DNA of 64,000 nucleotides, from assembly GCF_002288305.1 (NCBI RefSeq), contig NZ_CP016779.1:744001-808000 (forward strand). The letters are read 5' to 3'. Positions 29,348-37,503 of the stretch are shown here, piece after piece. Both the position numbers and the translations under genes were made by a program. Every line of letters begins with the position of its first letter. Within the stretch, counting starts at the first letter, position 1. The DNA comes from Candidatus Nanopelagicus abundans. Its GTDB lineage: Bacteria > Actinomycetota > Actinomycetes > Nanopelagicales > Nanopelagicaceae. The notes below the pieces were generated by a model. That model searched no databases. It was not told where the DNA came from and saw only the letters and a program-made list of their open reading frames with translations.

Positions 29348-30010
29348 GTGTTCATTAATCCAAAGACAAATCCGGTAGATCGAACCTCTTTAAGCGTTGC
29401 TTTTACCGTTGGTCTTTATGGGGCAGCCTTTGGCGCAGCCGGAGTAACTGCAGGATTTTCGATCTTACAAACCTGCCTGCTTTCACTTTTACTCTTCTCT
29501 GGTGCATCACAATTCGCAGTTGTTGGAATTATGGGCGCAGGTGGATCTGCAATTAGCGCCATAGCAACTGCTACCTTGCTCGGTTTTCGTAACGCACTTT
29601 ATGGAATTCAGATGGCTCCTATCCTAAAAGTTATTGGGATAAAAAGAATTCTTTCTGCTCAGATAACAATTGATGAATCAACTGCAGTTGCTACTCTGCA
29701 AGAAAATGACTCTGACAGGCGCCGTGGTTTTTATGTCACAGGTATTGGAGTTTATGTATTTTGGAATTTATTCACTTATTTAGGCGCCCTAGGTGCAAGT
29801 GCAATAGGTGATCCAGCAGCATGGGGATTAGATGCGGCAGTTCCAGCAGCATTTTGTGGATTAGTTTGGCCACGAATTAAAAAGAAGCGAGAATTTTTAA
29901 TCACAGCAGCAGCAATTGCATTGGCATTGCTATTAACACCAATCGCTCCTGCTGGAGTGCCAATAATTACTACGGTGATACTTGCTGTGATTTTTGGGTG
30001 GAAAAAATGA
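29348..30010 (+). CDS. azlC: AzlC family branched-chain amino acid exporter subunit
   Basis: 220-aa membrane protein, large subunit of the AzlCD (BrnFE-like) two-component exporter of leucine, isoleucine and valine. The AzlC pattern GAAFGAAGVTAGFSILQTCLLSLLLFSGASQFAVVG is clear, followed by further hydrophobic helices with GFRNALYG. GTG start. It overlaps azlD by 13 bases. It forms, with azlD, a two-gene plus-strand unit inside an otherwise minus-strand block, separating thyX-dapA from dapB. Confidence 0.92.
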   Translation: MFINPKTNPVDRTSLSVAFTVGLYGAAFGAAGVTAGFSILQTCLLSLLLFSGASQFAVVGIMGAGGSAISAIATATLLGFRNALYGIQMAPILKVIGIKRILSAQITIDESTAVATLQENDSDRRRGFYVTGIGVYVFWNLFTYLGALGASAIGDPAAWGLDAAVPAAFCGLVWPRIKKKREFLITAAAIALALLLTPIAPAGVPIITTVILAVIFGWKK

Positions 30011-30315
30011 CCGCAATTTGGATAGCAGTAATTGGATCGAGCTTGACCGCATTCTTAAACAAATACATTGGTCACAGCGTTCCAGAAAAATGGCTAGATA
30101 GGCCAAGATTTAAAAGAATTAATACCCTTGTTCCAATTGTTTTACTCAGCGCTTTAGTTGGTATTCAAACATTTGCGCAAGGTAATGAGCTAGTAATTGA
30201 TCAAAGAGTAGCTGGAGTAGCCGTTGCGCTGATAGCTTTAAAGTTTAAAGCGCCATTTCCAGTAGTTGTAATCTCAGCAGCAATAACCTCTGCTGGAATA
30301 TATAACTTGTTTTAA
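29998..30315 (+). CDS. azlD: AzlD family small subunit of branched-chain amino acid exporter
   Basis: 105-aa protein with about three to four hydrophobic segments, the usual size and place of AzlD. TAIWIAVIGSSLTAFLNKYIGH at the start and AGVAVALIALKFKAPFPVVV in the second half match the family. Starts within azlC, so translation is coupled. Its stop overlaps the stop of the convergent redoxin gene by four bases (TTAA). Confidence 0.88.
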   Translation: MEKMTAIWIAVIGSSLTAFLNKYIGHSVPEKWLDRPRFKRINTLVPIVLLSALVGIQTFAQGNELVIDQRVAGVAVALIALKFKAPFPVVVISAAITSAGIYNLF

Positions 30316-30563
30316 AGAACCTTTAAAGACTCAAGTTTTTCTTTTAGCGCAGAATCAGATGGCTCAGTTAAATGGGTTCCATCTGAGAAAATAATTACTG
30401 GAATTGAGCGCATACCTCCATTAATTTCAATTACTTTATCTGAGGCCGAGGCATCAGCTTCAACATCGATGTAGTTGTATTTAACATTATTTGAATCTAA
30501 AAACTTCTTTGAACGGCGGCAATCTCCACACCATTCTGCTCCATACATTGTTATTTCACTCAT
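30312..30563 (-). CDS. glutaredoxin/mycoredoxin-like protein
   Basis: 83-aa thioredoxin-fold redox protein. The active site WCGDC (Cys 12 and 15) is followed by the cis-Pro segment RSIPVIIF (about 52-59). Actinobacteria with mycothiol use such mycoredoxins to reduce mixed disulfides; the CGDC variant differs from the CPYC/CGYC of Mrx1, so the exact partner is uncertain. Good Shine-Dalgarno AGGA. Its ATG overlaps the dapB end by four bases. Confidence 0.88.
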   Translation of the reverse strand: MSEITMYGAEWCGDCRRSKKFLDSNNVKYNYIDVEADASASDKVIEINGGMRSIPVIIFSDGTHLTEPSDSALKEKLESLKVL

Positions 30564-31306
30564 TTCATATCCTCCATGTAATTTTCAAGACCAACTGTTA
30601 GTCCTGGGTATTTTTTCACATTTCTAATTCCAATTAAAAGGCCAGGCATAAACCCTGCTCGATTAATTGAGTCATGGCGAATAGTTAATGTCTCGCCCAT
30701 ATCGCCAAAAATTACCTCTTGATGGGCAACATAACCATGGGAGCGAACTGAGTGAATTGGAACATCACCAACTTTAGATCCGCGTGATCCTGGTAATGCT
30801 GATTTAGTTGAATCCGGCATCGCAGGTTTTTTGGTTAGTTTTCTAGAATCCGTAATCATTTCAGCAGTTCGAATTGCTGTACCAGATGGTGCATCTACTT
30901 TATTGGCATGGTGTAATTCAATAATTTCAGCACTTTCAAAGTATTTTGCTGCTGTTTGTGAGAATTGCATCATCAGTACAGCGCCTAACCCAAAGTTAGG
31001 AGCAATTAGTGCGCCAACTTTTGGATTCTTACTTAGTAGCTCTTTTAATTGCGCTAGTCTTTTTTGATCAAATCCAGTTGTTCCTACCACAACATGAATA
31101 CCATTATTTATCGCAAACTCTAAGTTTTTCATAACTGAATCAGGATTAGTAAAATCAACAACAACTTCAGTGTTTGTTTTGATTAATTCTTCAAGTGAAT
31201 CTCCAAGGTCAAGGGATGCACTTAGTGTTAAGTCAGTTGCTGCGCTAATTGCAGAAACTGCTTCTGTACCCATTTTTCCTTTAGCACCAAGAACTGCGAC
31301 CTTCAT
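30560..31306 (-). CDS. dapB: 4-hydroxy-tetrahydrodipicolinate reductase
   Basis: NAD(P)H-dependent reductase of the DAP pathway. Rossmann GAKGKMG at 7-13, VDFTNPDS, VVGTTGFD, the catalytic ELHHANKVDAPSGTA (His pair and Lys) and the tetramer-forming C-terminal region. 248 aa. Overlaps the M16 protease stop by four bases (ATGA). Substrate comes from DapA, encoded 2 kb away. Confidence 0.95.
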   Translation of the reverse strand: MKVAVLGAKGKMGTEAVSAISAATDLTLSASLDLGDSLEELIKTNTEVVVDFTNPDSVMKNLEFAINNGIHVVVGTTGFDQKRLAQLKELLSKNPKVGALIAPNFGLGAVLMMQFSQTAAKYFESAEIIELHHANKVDAPSGTAIRTAEMITDSRKLTKKPAMPDSTKSALPGSRGSKVGDVPIHSVRSHGYVAHQEVIFGDMGETLTIRHDSINRAGFMPGLLIGIRNVKKYPGLTVGLENYMEDMK

Positions 31307-32574
31307 GAAATTAACCTTTCAAACTCAGAAGTAGATCTAAATGGTCCCACTACCGCAAGGGTAGGAGATATTGGCAAGCTTTCGCTGGCAATTTCCTTAA
31401 TTTGCTCAGGTGTTACTGAAGAAATCTCGCGCAATATTTCATCAAAGCTAAGGACTTGCCCATAAACCAACTCACTTTTACCAATTCGAGTCATTCTGGA
31501 GCCAGTGTCCTCTTGGCTTAATACTAAAGAGCCAGAAACTGCCCCTTTTGCCCTACTGATCTCATCACTAGTTAATCCATTCTCGGCAACATCGTAGAGA
31601 ATACTTTGAATTATTTTTATTGCTTCCTTTGCCTTATTTGGTTTACATCCAACATAAAAAGATAAAACTCCACTACCTGCAAATTGCTGACTATAAGCAT
31701 ATGTTGAATAAGCAAGCCCGCGTTTTTCTCTAATCTCTTGAAATAATCTAGATGACATACCACCACCAAGAGCTGAAGATAAGATGCCGAGTGCAAATCT
31801 GCGTTTATCATCTCTAGCAACTCCAGGAACGCCGTAAACAATATGTGCTTGCTCAGTTTTACGTTCTAACAGAGTTACTTCACCTTTTCTTGCGACCTTA
31901 ATCTGGGGTGAGATTCTTACCTTAAAATCCTTTTTAGGCTGATCAAGAAAATTATCCTTTGAAAGTGCCTCTTCAACCATTGCTACTACATTTTTATGCT
32001 TAACATTTCCAGCTACTGAAACAACTAAATCCTCTGGTTTATATCGATTTCTATAGTAATTAAAAACAGTATTACGACTCATACTTTTAATTGATTTAAC
32101 TGTTCCCAAAATTGGGCGACCAAGTGGGGTGTCACCATAGTATTTTTCAAGAAATAAATCATGGATTAAATCACTTGGATCATCATCACGCATTGCTATT
32201 TCTTCAAGTACAACCTTGCGCTCAGCATCAACATCAGCTGCTTTAACTACAGATGATGTAATCAGATCACTTATTACATCAATAGCTAGTGGTAGATCTT
32301 TATCAATCACCCGTGCATAAAAACAGGTGTACTCCTTTGAGGTAAATGCATTTGTCTCACCACCAACTGCTTCAATAGCGGATGAAATTTCTAAAGAAGA
32401 TCTCTTTTTTGTTCCCTTAAATAATAGGTGCTCTAAAAAATGTGAGGCTCCCGCAGTTGAAACTGTTTCATCGCGGGAGCCAACATTGACCCAAATACCA
32501 AAAGCTGCAGAGCGAACAGATCTTTCCTCTTCAGTGACTATACGTAGGCCACTTGATAAGACCGTTCTTGCCAA
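31303..32574 (-). CDS. M16 family zinc peptidase (pitrilysin/MPP-like)
   Basis: 423-aa insulinase-family protease. The inverted zinc motif HxxEH appears as HFLEH (about 45-49), with the distal glutamate in the region following EEIAMRDDDPSDL. The second M16 domain carries the R/Y substrate-binding pair within GGMSSRLFQEIREKRGLAYS. Such proteins follow pnp in many Actinobacteria and Firmicutes (YmxG-like); the physiological substrate is unknown. TTG start right after the pnp stop. No signal peptide is seen, so it is cytoplasmic. Confidence 0.9.
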   Translation of the reverse strand: MARTVLSSGLRIVTEEERSVRSAAFGIWVNVGSRDETVSTAGASHFLEHLLFKGTKKRSSLEISSAIEAVGGETNAFTSKEYTCFYARVIDKDLPLAIDVISDLITSSVVKAADVDAERKVVLEEIAMRDDDPSDLIHDLFLEKYYGDTPLGRPILGTVKSIKSMSRNTVFNYYRNRYKPEDLVVSVAGNVKHKNVVAMVEEALSKDNFLDQPKKDFKVRISPQIKVARKGEVTLLERKTEQAHIVYGVPGVARDDKRRFALGILSSALGGGMSSRLFQEIREKRGLAYSTYAYSQQFAGSGVLSFYVGCKPNKAKEAIKIIQSILYDVAENGLTSDEISRAKGAVSGSLVLSQEDTGSRMTRIGKSELVYGQVLSFDEILREISSVTPEQIKEIASESLPISPTLAVVGPFRSTSEFERLIS

Positions 32575-32575
32575 A

Positions 32576-34774
32576 TTACTCGCTCTTTGCTTCTTCAGAA
32601 AGATTTGCTAGAACTAATGAGTATTTACCCTTTGGATCAATCTCATTAATAACCACTTCAATCTTCTCTCCTACCTTCATTACCTCTTCAAGGTTTTCAA
32701 TGCGCTTTCCACCATGCATCTTGCGAATCTGGGAGATGTGTAGCAAGCCATCTTTACCTGGAGCTAGGTTTATAAATGCACCAAATGTTGCAAGTTTTAC
32801 AACTGCGCCATTGAATTTATCACCAACAGATAGTTGAACTGGATTTGCGATCGCATTAATTTGTGCCTTCGCAGCCTCAGCAGCTGATCCTTCAGTTGCC
32901 CCAATATAAATAGTTCCATCATCTTCGATGGTGATATCAGCGCCAGTTTCATCTTGAATCTGATTAATCATCTTGCCCTTAGGCCCGATAACTGCACCAA
33001 TCATGTCTACTGGCACCTTAATTGAAATAATTCGAGGAGCAAGTAATGACATCTCATCAGGTGATGAAATTGCTTGGTTCATAACATCAAGAATTGCAAG
33101 ACGTGCTTCCTTTGCTTGCAGCAGTGCTGCTGAAAGAACTGAAGCTGGAATTCCATCTAGTTTTGTATCTAATTGCAATGCAGTAACAAACTCTTTGGTA
33201 CCAGCAACTTTGAAGTCCATGTCACCAAAAGCATCTTCGGCTCCTAAGATATCGGTAAGTGCTACGTACTCAGTTTTACCATCTACTACATCTGAAATAA
33301 GACCCATGGCAATACCGGCAACAGAGGCCTTAAGTGGCACACCTGCATTTAGTAATGACATTGTTGAAGCACAAACAGATCCCATAGATGTTGATCCGTT
33401 AGAACCAAGAGCTTCTGAAACCTGACGAATTGCATAAGGAAACTCTTCGCGAGTTGGTAGAACTGGCAGCAATGCGCGTTCAGCAAGTGCACCATGTCCA
33501 ATTTCACGACGCTTAGGAGAACCAACTCGACCAGTCTCACCAACTGAGTAAGGCGGGAAGTTGTAGTTATGCATATAGCGTTTGTGATCTTCTGGTGAAA
33601 GTGTGTCTAGTTGTTGCTCCATCTTGAGCATATTTAAAGTAGTAATACCCAGAATCTGAGTCTCGCCACGTTCAAATATTGCAGAACCATGAACACGAGG
33701 AATTACCTCAACTTCAGCAGTTAACGCACGAATATCACGAAGTCCACGACCATCGATGCGAATCTTCTCGCGCAATACTCGCTGGCGTACTAATTTCTTA
33801 GTAACAGAGCGAAGTGCTGCTGATATCTCTTTAGTTCTTTCTGAGAAATCAACGCTTACTTTCTCTACAACAGACTTATTAATCTCATCAAGTTTTGTTT
33901 CACGATCTTGCTTACCTGCAATAGTTAACGCCTTTGCTAGATCATCTTTTGCAGCTTTTTCTACTACTGCATAAATATCATCTTGGTACTCAAGAAATAC
34001 TGGAAACTCACCCGTTGGCTTTGCGGCCTTCTTAGCAAGTGCTAATTGAGCCTCACATAGGATCTTAATAAATGGCTTAGCAGCCTCAAGACCTTGTCCG
34101 ACAATTTCCTCAGTTGGCACAGTTGCGCCATCTTTGATTAATCCAATTGTCTTAACGGTGGCCTCTGCTTCAACCATCATAATTGCAACATCATTATCTG
34201 AAATACGACCTGCAACTACCATATCAAAGACTGCTTTTTCTAAATCAGAATGATTTGGGAAAGCAACCCATTGACCCTCGATTAATGCAACACGCACACC
34301 ACCGATTGGACCAGAAAATGGTAAGCCAGCTAATTGTGTTGACATAGATGCAGCATTAATCGCAATTACGTCATACATATGATCTGGGTTTAAAGCCATA
34401 ACCGTTACAACGATTTGAACCTCATTACGTAATCCTTTAATAAAGGATGGGCGCAGTGGGCGATCGATTAAGCGGCAGGTAAGGATTGCATCCTCAGAAG
34501 GACGGCCTTCTCTACGAAAAAATGATCCAGGAATTTTGCCAGCGGCATACATTCGCTCTTCCACATCAACTGTAAGTGGAAAGAAATCAAATTGATCTTT
34601 CGGGTTTTTTGATGCAGTAGTTGCAGATAGCAACATGCTGTCATCATCTAAGTACACAACAGCGGTTCCCGCTGCTTGCCGAGCTAGTCGGCCAGTTTCA
34701 AAGCGGATCTCCCGCTTTCCAAATTTACCGTTGTCTATTTTGGCAACGGCTGATTGCACATCTTGACCCTCCAT
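32576..34774 (-). CDS. pnp: polyribonucleotide nucleotidyltransferase (PNPase)
   Basis: 3'-5' phosphorolytic exoribonuclease, and in Actinobacteria also a poly(A)/RNA tailing enzyme. Two RNase PH domains flank a helical domain; the second contains the catalytic [14 protein letters not shown] segment. A KH domain ([23 protein letters not shown]) and an S1 domain ([28 protein letters not shown]) are at the C-terminus. 732 aa. Shine-Dalgarno GGAG 7 nt before the ATG. rpsO lies upstream, the nearly universal pnp partner. Confidence 0.97.
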   Translation of the reverse strand: MEGQDVQSAVAKIDNGKFGKREIRFETGRLARQAAGTAVVYLDDDSMLLSATTASKNPKDQFDFFPLTVDVEERMYAAGKIPGSFFRREGRPSEDAILTCRLIDRPLRPSFIKGLRNEVQIVVTVMALNPDHMYDVIAINAASMSTQLAGLPFSGPIGGVRVALIEGQWVAFPNHSDLEKAVFDMVVAGRISDNDVAIMMVEAEATVKTIGLIKDGATVPTEEIVGQGLEAAKPFIKILCEAQLALAKKAAKPTGEFPVFLEYQDDIYAVVEKAAKDDLAKALTIAGKQDRETKLDEINKSVVEKVSVDFSERTKEISAALRSVTKKLVRQRVLREKIRIDGRGLRDIRALTAEVEVIPRVHGSAIFERGETQILGITTLNMLKMEQQLDTLSPEDHKRYMHNYNFPPYSVGETGRVGSPKRREIGHGALAERALLPVLPTREEFPYAIRQVSEALGSNGSTSMGSVCASTMSLLNAGVPLKASVAGIAMGLISDVVDGKTEYVALTDILGAEDAFGDMDFKVAGTKEFVTALQLDTKLDGIPASVLSAALLQAKEARLAILDVMNQAISSPDEMSLLAPRIISIKVPVDMIGAVIGPKGKMINQIQDETGADITIEDDGTIYIGATEGSAAEAAKAQINAIANPVQLSVGDKFNGAVVKLATFGAFINLAPGKDGLLHISQIRKMHGGKRIENLEEVMKVGEKIEVVINEIDPKGKYSLVLANLSEEAKSE

Positions 34775-34817
34775 GGGTCATCTCCATTTCTCAACACTTT
34801 AAATAAGGAGAATGGAT

Positions 34818-34853
34818 CTTCGATCGAAGTTCACGGGAAACGTTTTCCGGAAA
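34818..34853 (-). other. palindromes in the rpsO-pnp gap (pnp leader)
   Basis: The 130-base gap holds the perfect 12-bp palindrome CTTCGATCGAAG (34818-34829). It also holds TTTCC at 34844-34848, which can pair with GGAAA on either side (34836-34840 as a hairpin; 34849-34853 as a perfect 10-bp palindrome). A weak AT-rich hairpin follows the rpsO stop (about 34870-34895). PNPase commonly controls its own leader in bacteria; whether that happens here is inference. Confidence 0.45.
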
Positions 34854-34904
34854 CCACTACCGAGGACCAAAACTCTTTTAAATAAAGTTTTTGCTGATTT
34901 TTTC

Positions 34905-35174
34905 TTAGCGGCGAAGATCGAGCTTTTCGATAATCGCTCTATAGCGCTCAATATCTGTCTTGGCGAGGTACTGCAAAATCCGACGACGCTTACCGACCAT
35001 CAATAACAAACCGCGACGGTTGTGATGATCTTTTTTATTTGTCTGCAAATGTTGTGTTATCTCATCAATACGCTTTGAAAGAAGTGCTACCTGTGCCTCT
35101 GGGCTTCCTGTGTCAGTTGCAGATGAGCCGTACTTGCTAATTATTTCCTTTTTAACCTCTGGCGTTAATGCCAT
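34905..35174 (-). CDS. rpsO: 30S ribosomal protein S15
   Basis: 89-aa 16S rRNA binding protein. S15 motifs include [20 protein letters not shown] and [19 protein letters not shown]. Shine-Dalgarno AAGGAG 8 nt before the ATG. The 125-base region upstream includes two copies of CGTGA and a CGAG/CTCG hairpin, a possible S15 or promoter-leader element. Its position between ribF and pnp is conserved. Confidence 0.96.
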   Translation of the reverse strand: MALTPEVKKEIISKYGSSATDTGSPEAQVALLSKRIDEITQHLQTNKKDHHNRRGLLLMVGKRRRILQYLAKTDIERYRAIIEKLDLRR

Positions 35175-35299
35175 GTGTATTGCTCCTTCTGTCTGTCACG
35201 AGGGCCTCGGTGTTGTTCACGAAGGCGCACTTTCTCGCTTTAGTGGCGCAAGATTACCAGCGCAGTCCTTGATAATTAAAATCGAGTAGAAATTGAGCG

Positions 35300-36175
35300 T
35301 TATTTAACGGTTAATTTGCGGGCTTGATCACAATCTTTTTTCATTTGCTCAAGCAGCTCAGGAACGGCATCAAACTTCAAAGTATCTCGAAGCCTAAATC
35401 CAAAATCAATCTTTGCCTCTTGATCATATAAATCCAAACCCACTTGATCAATTGCGTAGGCTTCAACCTGCCTGCCTCGCGCACCAGCAAAGGTTGGATT
35501 AGTTCCAATTGAAATCGCTGCACCCCATTTATTTTCACCAACAGTTAACCAGCCAGCATAAACACCATCAGCTGGAATTGTGGCTAAAGGTGTTAATTCA
35601 ATATTTGCAGTTGGATAACCGATCTCACGTCCACGTTTCTCACCATGAATAACAGGGCCTTTTAAATAATAATTACGAGTTAGTAAATCATTAGCACGTT
35701 CAATCTGACCATCGATAATTAAAGTCCTGATTCTAGAAGATGAAATTGTTGAACCATGATCCTCTTTTAACTTAATAACAGAAAGACCAAAACCATATTT
35801 CGGTCCAACCTCACCTAAGTATTTAGGAGTTCCTTGCGCTTTATAACCGAAATTGAAGTTTTCACCTACTACGACATGTTCGGCTGCAAGTCTGCCAATT
35901 AATATATCCTCAATAAATTGATCTGGTGAAAGTAGTGAAAAATCCCTATTGAAGTTGATTACTTCAACACCTGATGCTCCAGCTGCCTTAAGTAATTTGA
36001 TCCGGTCTTTAACATTTGCTAATTGAGTTGGTGCTCGCTCAGGAGCAATTACAGAGGTTGGGTGTGGATCAAAGGTTAGAACTGTTACATCACCAATTAG
36101 TTTTGCAGCACTAATCATCTGTTGATGCCCAGCATGAACACCATCGAAGATACCAATTGCTACAACCTTTTTCAT
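35300..36175 (-). CDS. ribF: bifunctional riboflavin kinase/FAD synthetase
   Basis: Phosphorylates riboflavin to FMN and adenylylates it to FAD. N-terminal nucleotidyltransferase with GIFDGVHAGHQQMI (HxGH) and SSSRIRTLI (about 7-190). The C-terminal kinase domain has GREIGYPTANIEL and GVYAGWLTVG. 291 aa, slightly short but complete. It lies in the infB-rbfA-truB-ribF-rpsO-pnp series found throughout bacteria. No FMN riboswitch is visible upstream. Confidence 0.95.
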   Translation of the reverse strand: MKKVVAIGIFDGVHAGHQQMISAAKLIGDVTVLTFDPHPTSVIAPERAPTQLANVKDRIKLLKAAGASGVEVINFNRDFSLLSPDQFIEDILIGRLAAEHVVVGENFNFGYKAQGTPKYLGEVGPKYGFGLSVIKLKEDHGSTISSSRIRTLIIDGQIERANDLLTRNYYLKGPVIHGEKRGREIGYPTANIELTPLATIPADGVYAGWLTVGENKWGAAISIGTNPTFAGARGRQVEAYAIDQVGLDLYDQEAKIDFGFRLRDTLKFDAVPELLEQMKKDCDQARKLTVK

Positions 36176-36197
36176 ATGCCTATTCTTTCACATTCAT

Positions 36198-37076
36198 CTA
36201 TTGCCCAGATCCCTTAACTAGAATTGGGGCTGCCACCATTTGACTGGCCTGTAATTTATTTTCAAGCAAGGCTACAAAGTTATCCTGGTTATCAATTGCC
36301 GCAAATACCCCTGGTTGCGGATTTTGTTCGATAACTCGCCCAAAAGATATTTCTCGGCTTTGGGATAAATCCAGTTTTCGAATTGGAAATATCTTTTCAA
36401 TTACCTCACCTATTGGAATTAGCGCAGATTCTTCAATGGATTTACATTGATCAAGTGTGAAAGGTGAAACTAGGTTTCGCCTTAACTTAATCAAATGACC
36501 TCCTACTTTTAGACGATCACCTAAATCTCTGGCAATGGCCCGGATATATGTACCAGCTGAGCAAGTAACAGATATTTCTACTTGGATTTGATCATTCGGG
36601 CGTTGAATATTAATTATTTTAATCTCATCAATTACTATATCACGTTCAGCAATTTCAACATTCTCACCAGCTCTTACTCTAGCGTGCGCAGTTTTTCCAT
36701 CAATTTTAATTGCCGATACTGAGCTAGGTCTTTGTTTAGTTTTTCCAACAAATTTGCCTAACTCATTGGTTATCTCTTTATCAGAAATATTAGCTAGGGC
36801 AGATTTATCTGCAGTAAAAGTAATATCCCCTTCTTTATCATCAGTATGTGTTGATACTCCTAATAAAATTGTGGCTAGATAAGCTTTTTTACCATCTGTA
36901 ATATATGGAAGTAATCGTGTAGCGATTCCAACACCAAGTACTAATACCCCAGTTGCCATTGGATCTAATGTGCCAGCATGACCAACTTTTTTTGTATCTA
37001 ATTTCTTTCTAACTTTTGCCACAACATCATGGCTAGTCATTGCACCGGCTTTATCAATTAGCAGGAAGCCATCCAT
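36198..37076 (-). CDS. truB: tRNA pseudouridine synthase B
   Basis: Makes pseudouridine 55 in the T loop of tRNAs. FLLIDKAGAMTSHDVV at the start and the catalytic aspartate in GHAGTLDPMATGVL (about residue 38), then KAYLATILLG and SVTCSAGTYIRAIARDLG. 292 aa with a C-terminal RNA-binding extension. Shine-Dalgarno AAAGGTG. Between rbfA and ribF as usual. Confidence 0.96.
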   Translation of the reverse strand: MDGFLLIDKAGAMTSHDVVAKVRKKLDTKKVGHAGTLDPMATGVLVLGVGIATRLLPYITDGKKAYLATILLGVSTHTDDKEGDITFTADKSALANISDKEITNELGKFVGKTKQRPSSVSAIKIDGKTAHARVRAGENVEIAERDIVIDEIKIINIQRPNDQIQVEISVTCSAGTYIRAIARDLGDRLKVGGHLIKLRRNLVSPFTLDQCKSIEESALIPIGEVIEKIFPIRKLDLSQSREISFGRVIEQNPQPGVFAAIDNQDNFVALLENKLQASQMVAAPILVKGSGQ

Positions 37077-37087
37077 TAATTCACCTT

Positions 37088-37501
37088 TTAGTCGTGCTTT
37101 TTATATGGATCTTCAGCAATTGGTTTTGCACCCGCACGTAATTTAGCTAACTCCGCATCAGCCTTATGCATTTGCTCAATTAAATCATTCATTGCAGAAG
37201 CAGATTCACCCATACCATCTAAGAAGAATTCAAGTGATGGCGTAATTCTAAGTCCGAGTGCTCTACCAACTTCAGATCTAAGCATCCCCTTAGCACTACT
37301 TAATGCTGCCGCAGTTGCTTCATGTGCTGCGTTATCTCCAAGTACTGTGTAAAAAATAGATGCTTGCTGCAAGTCACCAGTTACACGAACATCTGTAATT
37401 GTTACAAAACCTAGGCGTGGATCTTTTACTCTAGATTCAAGAGCGTTAGCAACAATTTCCTTTATACGGTCTGCAACTTGTAATGGACGTTTACTTGGCA
37501 T
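37088..37501 (-). CDS. rbfA: ribosome-binding factor A
   Basis: 30S maturation factor with a KH-like fold, 137 aa. LQVADRIKEIVANALESRVKDPRLGFVTITDVRVTGDLQ near the start and the Arg-Ile-Thr-Pro-x-Leu-x-Phe pattern around RITPSLEFFLDG are diagnostic. The ATG lies two bases after the infB stop, indicating coupling. A charged C-terminal tail ends in KKHD. Confidence 0.95.
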   Translation of the reverse strand: MPSKRPLQVADRIKEIVANALESRVKDPRLGFVTITDVRVTGDLQQASIFYTVLGDNAAHEATAAALSSAKGMLRSEVGRALGLRITPSLEFFLDGMGESASAMNDLIEQMHKADAELAKLRAGAKPIAEDPYKKHD

Positions 37502-37503
37502 AG

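Noticed and set aside
34870-34895. AT-rich hairpin after rpsO as a Rho-independent terminator
   Set aside because: The stem is weak with an internal loop and no U tract follows, so termination is not supported.
35175-35299. Two CGTGA copies and a CGAG/CTCG hairpin in the rpsO leader as an S15 switch
   Set aside because: Short elements without a recognisable S15-binding geometry; mentioned under rpsO but not strong enough to annotate.
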